Source: Ficedula albicollis (lineage: Eukaryota > Chordata > Aves > Passeriformes > Muscicapidae). Taken from it: a stretch of 64,000 nucleotides of DNA. Of the stretch, positions 55,646-64,000 are shown piece by piece (within the stretch, counting starts at the first letter, position 1; each line of letters opens with the position of its first letter). The DNA lies in NCBI RefSeq assembly GCF_000247815.1, contig NC_021674.1, forward strand, positions 13,219,562 to 13,283,561. Direction: 5' to 3'. The translations under genes were made by a program, and so were the position numbers. Below the pieces are notes generated by a model. It had not been told where the DNA came from. It saw nothing but the letters and a program-made list of their open reading frames with translations, and searched no databases.

Positions 55646-56921
55646 GGGGGGGATTTTAGTGACAGCAGACACAGAGGGTGATTTTATACTTTAAAAATAG
55701 TTCTGTGGGATGTAATACAGTCCTCATATTATTGCAGACACACTGAAACTGAAAAAGTAGGAAAAAATTAATAATTCTGTCTTTGGGCCTTCACAAGGCA
55801 CTACAAGGTGTCCAGAGGAAACAAGATCCTGTTTTATTTATTAAAAAATGTTCAATAGGCATTTGCACTCACCAAGAATCATGTTTTTAAAACAACTCCA
55901 ACTTGACTCCAAAACTTATCAGAAATTCCATACTGGTTTCACTTTAATTTAAATAAGCTGTGAATTGAAGAATAGCATCTATTCAGGAAATTCTACTTTA
56001 TTCCAAAAATATCCAGTTCAGCATTTCTGAGGGTAGGAACAGATGTAGGAGAGTTTCCAGAAGAGTTGGTGCCTCAATCTCGAGCAATTTAGGTAATTCC
56101 AGCTCAAGTGGAAATTAAGGTCCTGAATCTCCTCTCATGTCAGTACTGATCTGTGCATCCTTGGGTTTAGACATGGATATAATTGAGGTGGTGTGTGTGT
56201 GTATGTAGGAAAGAAGACTATGAAGATTTTGATGAGAAACCAATTGAAAAAAATGAGGGGGAACTGAACCCTTCAGTGGGGTTGTTTTGCAGGTTGGTTC
56301 ATTTTTGTGTTTTGGTTGGCTGCTTTTTACCACAGGAGCAGGAAATGTTTGAATTGTCAGGTTTATAAAACTGTCAAAGAATGAATGTATAAAATATTTT
56401 AATATAAATATCTGTATTATATAACACCATTTATTTCTTAATAACTCTACTGCACGCACTTATCTGCTGCCACCAAGAAAAGAGAAAATTTTTCAGTGAT
56501 TATTCAGGATTTTCTGCTGTTCTTCTTTTCAGCACTATGATTCCAACAGTGAAGTGGTAGTAAAACTATTACTCTTTTCCTTCCTGCTTTAATGAATATC
56601 ACATCCCGAGCTAAACTTATAGTCTATTACCATTTGATCTAATAATTAAGAGAAAGCTGAACAAGAAAAAAAAAAAAAGTGTGCATATTTTATACATATA
56701 TGTTTTAGCTGAACAATTCCTTCAAGGTTTGTGTAATTGCTGCCTCTTGTCATTCAGGTCACCTTCTTACTGACCAGGCCTTGTAAATTAACAATCCATT
56801 CCTGCCAGTTTTGTGCTTGGTTCTGCTTTATTTGTTTGGGTTTTTTGGGGGTTGTTTTCTTTTGTTAGCTTTTGACTTGTTTGTTATTTTCCATTTGCCT
56901 CTGCATTTTTGGCTTGTTTTG

Positions 56922-57075
56922 TTTTTGGTTTTGGTTTTGCTAGGTTTGTGGTTGTTTTTTTTTTTTTTCTTGTTTTTTTTCTCCCCTTCTGTTGCTTGTT
57001 TTTGGTTTTGGTTTTGCTAGGTTTGTGGTTGTTTGTTTTTTTTCTTGTTTTTTTTCTCCCCTTCTGTTTTGTTTT
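56922..57075. repeat. T-rich tandem duplication, 77-bp period
   Basis: Unit ggttttgctaggtttgtggttg, T run, cttgttttttttctccccttctg recurs 77 bp later. The copies differ in T-run length and in a tttg insertion. A (TTTTG)n/(TTG)n tract follows to 57112. Confidence 0.88.
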
Positions 57076-58171
57076 GTTTTGTTGTTGTTTTGTTGTTGTT
57101 TTGTTGTTGTTCAGGAGGGAGAGTTGGGTTTTTTTCCCTTTTATCCCTATTTTTCTCCCCCGTGATACTTTCATATTTAGAAAGCCTGTGCCTTGGAAAG
57201 GACATATTGACATATTAAAAGGAGCTGGTTGACATGAGGGGGCTTCCTCATTGCCCAGAGCTTTTGAGTCATTTGATCTTCTGTTCCATATCTTTGGTCT
57301 GTTCTTGGAACATCTGTTACCAAAATACTGGCACAGTATGGCTTAGGAGGATTAAGTATCTAATCACATCAGGTCTGCTCACCATGGTGTTACTCACAGG
57401 CTATCTCCAATCAAATTAAGGCTCCAATTAAGTTCCTGCTCTCCTTTTTCTGCAATTTTGAAAAAAAAAAAACCTTGGAAAATTACAGGAAAATTGGCAA
57501 ACAACAGTAGTGCAGATTCTGACAGCTCTCTTTTTTTATATTATCCTGAGATAATATGTTAGCAACAGAACTCTAGCACTGATGAATGTTGGGCTTGCTC
57601 TGTATATGAAAACCCTTAGTACTATTAATTTGGTGGAGTTTTATAGAAAATACGAAATACCTTTTGTTTTCTGTTATATTGGCATGTAACTTAGGGGTTT
57701 TTCCTGGAATTCTTTGCCTAAATTATGTTTACCTTGACAAAAATCTTGGGAGATTTTTGGTTAAATCTTGGGTTAAACAGCTAGATATAGGAAGGAATTG
57801 AAAGCCCCAAATTTCTGACTTCCCCCAAAAAACTAATAAACAAACAAGGGAACCCACAAAAACCCAAGTCCCAAACTAACAAATAAAAACACCAAACCAT
57901 CAAAAAGCAAATCACCTTTCACTGAAAACTCTTTGACTTGAAATCACTTTTCAAATTGTTGCAAATTAAGTATTTAATCTACTTCACAGAACAATTTTTG
58001 ATGTAAAATATGCTGAAAACATGATTACCTGCATAGTCAGAAATCATCAAACCTATAATTCTTCTAACCTGTTACATCTAAGGACTTTCACAGCAGTCCC
58101 AGTAACCACTTTTTTCCCCAACATCAGGCTGTTTTCTCCAAATTTGTGTTGGGGGAATTTAAAATTCTTTA

Positions 58172-58335
58172 TGCAGGAGAAGGTTGCCCAGAGAAGCTGT
58201 GGATGCCCCATCCCTGGAAATGTTCAAGGCCAGGTTGGATGGGGCTTGGAGCAACCTGGTCTAGTGGGAGGTGTCCCTGTCCATGGGGACATGGATGGAA
58301 TTGGGTGATTGTTAAGGTTCCTCCTAACCTAAGTA
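58172..58335 (+). mobile_element. CR1 LINE 3' fragment
   Basis: It contains the CR1 3' landmarks gaaggttgcccagagaagc, gtggatgccccatccctgg, aaggccaggttggatggggc, gagcaacctggtctagtggg and aaggttcctcctaacc. The very 3' end is truncated or diverged. Overlapping short open frames on both strands are shadows of this element. Confidence 0.88.
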
Positions 58336-59528
58336 GTTTTCTGATTGTTTTAGTGAAAATATGATCTATCACTTTTGCCTCTCAGAATTAGTAGAACATT
58401 TTGTCCTTCCTGGGTTGTGTAGGCTGGAAGTCTTGAAGAGCTTATCTGCCTTTAGCAGCATACGAGATATGCTATGGTAACAATTTTGGCAAATAGTTGT
58501 GATACTTACTTAGCATAGTATCAGTAGTATTAGTCCTTGAAAATATGATTGCATGTTGACACCACAATGAACTTTTAGGTAAGTGGCTCCATTACACTGA
58601 AGTGAATTTCAGCCTAGAGAGGCTTCCCATAGGTGTTCTTTGCCCACAATGTTTGATTGTCCTGCCAAAAAGTACCTACTAGTACGTTTCATAAATGTGT
58701 TTGCTTTCTAGGAATTGCAGTGCCTCCCTGTGAGCAGAAATGCAGTCTCTTGCTACCTTTCTTGTTACCAGCCTGGAAAAAGAAGGCTTGTGACTGGTTG
58801 CTCTGGGGTCTAACAGACTGTGATTGCTCTGTGCCAGAGCCTCTGGCAGGAGGGTTTCCTGCAATGTCTGAAAGTGACAGCTCTTTGCTCATCTTGGGGG
58901 TTTTAAGATGTTACCCTCAATATGCCAGTTCCAGTCTCAATCCTCTTGCTGAGGCTGTCGTAGTGTTCATATAAGCATTTTTGAGTCCATACCATGATTT
59001 TTGTAGTCATGGAACAGCCTGTGCCCCATCAAAACCATGATTTTTGCTCACTTTATGACAATTGCAACCCACAGTTGTAGCAATGCAAATAGGTTTATGC
59101 ATGAAGCATCCTAAGTTGGTTATCTAGGGGAATAACAGTCGGGCATGAGCTTTTGTTACCCTGTTGATGTTGCCTGAATATCTTTTACTGATTTGACCTA
59201 TTTTGAGCAGTACTGGCCTGGTCTTTCAAGCATTGCCTTACAGGAGATTTTACTGATCTCATTGAATATACACACATGACTGGCTGGGTCATTAAAGGAG
59301 AATTTAGTTGCTTTAAAAAGCACCATGATATGCCACTTAAATCCAAACAAACCCTAACAAACCCCCAAATCTGACTTCCCTTGTGTCCCCTAATAATAAT
59401 AATGAAAAATAATAGGTAGTTTTCCTGTGTCATGCTGACTGAATATATATTTACCATCTTACCTTTAAGGAGTTTCAGTAGACAGACCATAATTCTTTAA
59501 CAACTGATTTTCTCCTTTGTGTTTCCAG

Positions 59529-59732
59529 AGGCAACAATTTTAAGCTATGACGGAAGTATGTTTATGAAAATACAGCTTCCTGTTGTGATGCACACAGAGG
59601 CCGAAGATGTTTCTTTAAGGTTCAGGTCTCAGCGGGCTTATGGCATTTTAATGGCGACAACTTCCAGGGAATCTGCAGATACCCTTCGGTTAGAGCTGGA
59701 TGCAGGACGAGTTAAGCTAACGGTCAACCTAG
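59529..59732 (+). CDS. NRXN1: Neurexin-1 alpha exon: start of LNS4
   Basis: A 204-nt internal exon: two bases completing the Glu codon, 67 codons, then one base. It begins [18 protein letters not shown] directly after EGF-B and carries the start of LNS4, including [37 protein letters not shown] and RVKLTVNL. The acceptor is tttgtgtttccag ending at 59528; the donor is CTAG|gtaaca with gt at 59733-59734. The final G is the pivot for SS3 splicing. If the microexon at 61942 is used, G+AC gives Asp and the protein reads NLDCIRINC. If it is skipped, the G joins the following constitutive exon, outside this window, to make Gly by the known NRXN1 structure. Reading past 59732 (NNLFLQGIN) is intron. 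Confidence 0.97.
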
Positions 59733-60397
59733 GTAACAACCTCTTCCTCCAAGGAATTAACATTTCCTTTACATTTTTCTTTTTGCTTGCAAACATTTAT
59801 GAAAGATCCTGTTTTAACATTAAAAGTAAACTGGAACTATGCATAAACACACATCAATGTGGCATTTGCATATGTGCACAAATACACGGCCATTATTACA
59901 ATTTATTTTGTTTTCTTTTGCATTTTTGTATTTTTTGTTTAGTCTTAACATTACTCATCACAATATTTTTATACTGTTGTGTATTCTAAAAAAAAAGAAG
60001 ACAAGTTCATCAGTGGTATTTTTTGCCTAATTTTTTTTTTCTTTTTGATTGTGGGCAATTTCTTCAGAATAGCAATTCCACAACTTCAATGTGCAAGCAG
60101 AAACAACATATATGTAGGTCAACTCAGTTTTAGCTCCACCAATTAATCTATGACATGCAAATGTATCAAAGACTTTCTGGTTTTTAACACTGAAAATGTT
60201 GCAGTTAGATACTCCCACTGATGGATTTCTTGGTCTCCTTTTTTTTAGATGTCAAATCTATATTAAATCCATCTCCTCTTTTTTATAGTTCTGTAGTGGT
60301 ATTTTTGTAGTATCGAACGATAACACAACCCTTCAATGCCCAAAGACTGCGGCCCTCAGCAAACAGCCTTGTGAACACAGGAGGCACAAGCCCTTTT

Positions 60398-60530
60398 ACA
60401 GAAAAAAAAAAAAAAGATAAAAAAAAGAAAAGAAAAAGAAAATTGGTTTCTTTGTTTAAAATGTGATGGACAAAATGTCAGGTTATGGTTTTCTCTAGTT
60501 AAAAAAAAAAAAGAAAAGTAAATGAAAAAA
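60398..60530. repeat. A-rich low-complexity tracts
   Basis: Several A runs with G interruptions (gaaaaaaaaaaaaaagataa and similar), separated by ordinary sequence. Confidence 0.8.
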
Positions 60531-61270
60531 GTGCTTCTGCCCCACTTATGAATAAGTCCAAGTCAGGACCTGAAACAGAACAGGAATATTCTCAGGAAAA
60601 TGCACGTCCCATGCAGCTATTCCCATTCAGGGGGATGCTATTTTTAAAGGGAATTAAGTATTTTGTTACTTAGTCACAGATTTAGAAAGTGCTGGTGGGG
60701 AGTGGGGAGGGTAAGAAAATAACCATCTGATCCTCCACTTCATCCAAGTGTCGCTCCCTGAAACGCTGCCCTGGTGTTTAGCGGTGAGGAGGGAGGAGGA
60801 GGAGCCAAGGGTACCACGGGTGACCTTCCTGCCTGTCCCCTCCTGGTGGAGGCCAGGGCGGGAGGCTCTGGGCACTTTCTGTAAAGGGGGTGTGCAGGTG
60901 CTGCTCCTCGGCTGTTTGCAACCACTTTTCTGATGCGGTTGACGACACATGACAAACTCAGCTATATGGGAACAAAATCTAGGTTTGATGGTATACATGT
61001 TCCTCAAAGGTGTAAACCACAAGTAAATGTACAGACCAAGTAGCGCAGTGTAGGGTTTGGGTTTTGGATTTTGTTTTTGATTTTTTTTTCAAGTAATAAA
61101 TGAATGCAGGTAGCCTGGCAGAGGATCATGCACAGTTCAAGCTATTCACTTTACATACAAAATACCACCCTCTGCCTACTTCTATAGTTCATCAAAGTCA
61201 ATAAAAAGTAAATAAATCCATGCCCTAAAAATATTGTTTCTTCCTCCGACACTCCTTTTTTTCTCTATCT

Positions 61271-61298
61271 CTTATTTATTTGTTTATTTATTTATTTA
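61271..61298. repeat. (TTTA)n tract
   Basis: About six TTTA/TTTG units in the intron upstream of the microexon. Confidence 0.8.
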
Positions 61299-61917
61299 GT
61301 CAGGAAAGAAAACAATCTTAACATAGAAAGGGTTCCCTTCATTCTCTAATGAGTTTTTATAAATACGCAATTTTTTCTCCGTATTATTATAACTTTAAAG
61401 TAGTCACTGTTCATTTCTAAAGTCTAGGTATTAAGGATATGTAAACCTACAACCCCTTATTTCTGGGCCTGGGTGATGAGCTCTGAGTGTCACTCCTTAG
61501 CTACTGAAGATGAGCCTTTGAGGTTATACTATCCACAAGTTGTCCAAGGTGTCTGATTGTGGCCTGGCCTGCTCTATGACCCATTGTGACGGAGCACTTT
61601 CTAATTGCACTGAGAGAAATTACCTGTTCTTTCACAGATGGGGAGAAAGTTGCAGCCTGCCTCAGTTAAGCATCTTTGACTTTTAATGCTGACTTTTCAC
61701 TTAGATTTGTCACCATGTAGCTTTGTTTGAAATTGGCCATTTTTACCCTATTTGTCGTTTCTATTGGTAAAGACTTATCGCAGTATATCTGGGTTATAAC
61801 AGTATGCAAAGACTGATGATATGGAGTGGCCATATTTGCATGTGTCTGTCCCCAGAAGGGTGGACTGTGATTTTATTGGATGTCTGCAGCTATTACCTTG
61901 AAGGATAAATTTTCATT

Positions 61918-61941
61918 TTTCATCTATTCTTCCCCATCTAG
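61918..61941 (+). promoter_or_regulatory. NRXN1: Polypyrimidine tract and acceptor of the SS3 microexon
   Basis: The bases just before the microexon are strongly pyrimidine-rich (ttttcatctattcttccccatctag) and end in AG at 61940-61941. A long, clean tract like this is typical of microexons, which are too short to be defined by exon-internal enhancers alone. No competing AG lies in the last 20 bases. Whether the exon is included in a given tissue cannot be read from the sequence. Confidence 0.8.
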
Positions 61942-61968
61942 ACTGTATCAGGATTAACTGTAATTCCA
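61942..61968 (+). CDS. NRXN1: Neurexin-1 SS3 alternatively spliced microexon (27 nt)
   Basis: A 27-nt exon too short to appear as an open frame. Joined to the G that ends the exon at 59732 it encodes D-C-I-R-I-N-C-N-S, with a last A that starts the next Ser codon, so inclusion gives DCIRINCNSS before the downstream KGPETL-type sequence. This is the insert known in neurexins as splice site 3, in a loop of LNS4. It is flanked by a polypyrimidine tract plus AG (61940-61941) and a consensus donor gtaagt (61969-61974). Its length is a multiple of three and both flanks are phase 1, so inclusion or skipping keeps the frame, as expected for a cassette. The two cysteines five residues apart and an N-C-N-S context (potential N-glycosylation at N-C-N or N-S-S) are visible. 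The next constitutive exon is beyond 64000. Confidence 0.95.
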
Positions 61969-64000
61969 GTAAGTGCCTATTCAAACTTTTTAAAATGTTA
62001 TTCCACCATTGTAAAATATGCAAACTAGAATGACAAAGATTGTGGACAGCTTGCAAGCATTTGATAATTTATTAATGAAATGTGATGATTAATTATCATT
62101 GTGTAAAAAGTCATCATATACTTTAGCACTTGTTTTTTGTCCTTCCAATAGGACATAACATTAACTAGACTATTAAAGAGGAAGCATTCTACAGGTTGTA
62201 AGCAAGCCTAGAGGAAATGGTGCCTGTAGTACTGTATTATTCTAGATAGGCTATTTTATTTACAGTACCCATAGATTTTTTGAACCAGCATTTCTGATAA
62301 GCTATTACACATTTTTCCCCCTCCTTCTAATTTTCCTGACATTTTTACCTTCAACTTGTGGTTAGATTGTTGGAAAATAATAGTTTTTAGTTCAAAAATT
62401 TCTATTTTACAATCCCCCTAGACAATTACCTGTATTTTTACTAGCTGGATATAGCACAATTTGGTTTTGCTAAATCTTTGATATATGGAAATATGATACA
62501 TTTCAATAAGGACATTATTAAGTCTGAGAATGACTATTTCTATGATGATTTTTTACACTCTAATTATGTTTAAAATCCTTGAATTGAACATTTTTTCTCT
62601 GTGATATGCATGTTTATGAAACAGAGGGAAACATTTGCCAGATGAATGGACTAAATTTTAACTTCTCTGATATTATTTGGATTAAGAGGCTATATTCTGA
62701 AAGGAGAAAAAGGACTGTGATTTTATTTTGAGTCTATGGAATTCCTGAATGGTGTCAACAAAATTATTGATAGTAAGTATGGTAGATTTGAGTTTTGGGT
62801 TGTTTTTTTGTTTCCCTTCCTAACAGGTTTTTCAGGCCAGAGGACTGGCTTTAAGAAAATAGGTTAAAAAAAAAAGCTAAATAACAAACTGCACAGGTCT
62901 AATTTGTAGTTGGTAAGAGTTAAAATATATTAGCATAACATTCCTTATAACCCATAAAAAAAACCCAAGGATCTGAAGTTATTCTGAATGTGTCATTTGC
63001 TAATAGATTTTTCAATTAATAATCTTTACAAGACAAAAATACAGCATTTGTATTAAAAACCAGAAAAATTTATTGAGGCAAGTGTTTAATTTAAACTGTT
63101 CTTAAATTCAGAGAGACTTCAATACAATAAAATAAATGCTTGTAATCACCAAGGCATAAAGATATACTCATATTAAAAAGAAAATAATAAAAAAGTAAAA
63201 AATTCTCACATAAGCACAAATACTTCCTATTTCCACTTGCTAAAATATATAAAATCATGAAAAATCTCAGAAGCATTTTTCTGTTCTGCCACAGAACACT
63301 ATTCTTTTCTACTAATGAAATCTCAATTTAAAAAAAAATAAAAAACAAGTGTAAGATAAGCAGGTTTTTGGGCAGAACTGTAATGAGACTGCCTGCTCCT
63401 GGTAAATTCCTTTTTTTCCTAGGAAAAGCAATATTGCTTTTTTCTTAACTTCCTTAATAAAATCAGAAAATCCTTCTGAAAACAGTTACTAACATAAGGA
63501 AATTCCCCGGGAATAAAGCCACAATATAATAATAATAGATGTTTTCATTTTTTAATCTCTTTTGGATTAAATGATATGTCAAAGATAAATTTAAATGGTT
63601 TCTAGGCTTCATTTTCAAGCAAGTTTTGATTCAAAAGAGAATCTGCAAACACAAACAAGCTCCAGTTAGAGGATTGAAAAGAGGAGCAATGTATCTACTG
63701 GGTTGGATTAGCCATTTTAAATTCTTGGTCTCATATAGAAACAACATAACCTTGCTATAAAATATTCTTCTTATAAAGTACTCATAAGTTATTTTTCTTT
63801 ACAGTTTGTTTATAGTGGTTTTGTTGTTAGGAATGAACTTGAGTGATTAATTCCATCTCCCTGTGGTGCCTGTGTGTACTGAGCAGGGTTTTGTGAGCTT
63901 TCAGTGTGGTAAGTACTACAATGCTTTCTTATCTGCACTGGAGTTTTTCAGCAACCAGATGTTTCATGAGGAATTTCTATATCCTAATTTTTAGATTATG
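61969..64000 (+). other. NRXN1: NRXN1 intron after SS3 (5' part)
   Basis: It starts with the gtaagt donor and continues to the window edge. I searched by eye for the downstream LNS4 exon (expected to begin with a GKGPETLFAG-type sequence) and did not find it. The region is AT-rich with short A and T runs and shows no repeat element I recognise. Confidence 0.85.

Larger units (their letters stand above)
59733..61941 (+). other. NRXN1: NRXN1 intron before the SS3 microexon
   Basis: A 2.2-kb phase-1 intron. It has A-rich tracts at about 60398-60450 and 60500-60530, a GC-rich patch at 60740-60950, a (TTTA)n tract at 61271-61298 and a pyrimidine-rich acceptor region leading to the microexon. No other exon is visible. 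Confidence 0.9.

Noticed and set aside
58657..58974. 105-codon open frame with Cys-rich start
   Set aside because: It starts near a ctttctag that could look like an acceptor, but the sequence matches no neurexin segment, and EGF-B and LNS4 already join directly at 49063/59529.
59733..59989. Extension of the LNS4 exon past 59732
   Set aside because: The open frame continues, but the protein departs from LNS4 and a consensus donor sits at 59733; the SS3 microexon continues the frame instead.

Overview
This window is vertebrate, AT-rich, intron-dominated genomic DNA, almost certainly from a bird and probably a songbird. It lies inside one gene on the + strand: neurexin-1 (NRXN1, alpha-type transcript). 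Four coding exons can be placed exactly by reading frame, splice signals and protein similarity: 38595-39033 (end of LNS2 plus the first part of LNS3), 48680-49063 (rest of LNS3 plus EGF-B), 59529-59732 (start of LNS4), and a 27-nt microexon at 61942-61968, the alternatively spliced segment known as splice site 3 (SS3). Their junction phases (0/1, 1/1, 1/1, 1/1) join into one open frame. The paralogue call rests on residues such as [24 protein letters not shown] and DCIRINCNSS, which fit NRXN1 and not the NRXN2 or NRXN3 sequences I remember. The start of the gene, the LNS2 body and everything after SS3 lie outside the window.

Layout: 1-38594 is intron with no exon I could find; 39034-48679, 49064-59528 and 59733-61941 are introns of 9.6, 10.5 and 2.2 kb; 61969-64000 is the start of another intron. 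The bird assignment comes from CR1 LINE fragments (about 20025-20545, 24855-25119, 58172-58335 and an antisense ORF piece at 41386-42345) and from LTRs that look like avian endogenous retrovirus solo LTRs, mostly on the minus strand (21261-21970 and 49437-50001 are the same family; 53797-55645 is another; 20651-21260, 33655-34140 and 52811-53228 are less certain). I see no tRNA, rRNA, other protein-coding gene, promoter, CpG-island promoter or CRISPR-like array. The short ORFs scattered through the introns look like chance.

Two features stand out beyond the gene. First, an uninterrupted run of 1283 G (54046-55328) sits inside the U3 part of a minus-strand solo LTR; it is probably an assembly or base-calling artefact, otherwise it would be an extraordinary homopolymer. 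Second, the introns hold at least sixteen head-to-tail direct duplications of 23-549 bp whose copies differ by only a few bases, one of them cutting through a CR1 element. They could be recent slippage or duplication events, or unmerged contig ends or haplotype overlaps. I did not find a convincing new biological system. The best biological signal is the intact SS3 microexon, and the strongest anomaly is the poly-G block with the duplication pattern.
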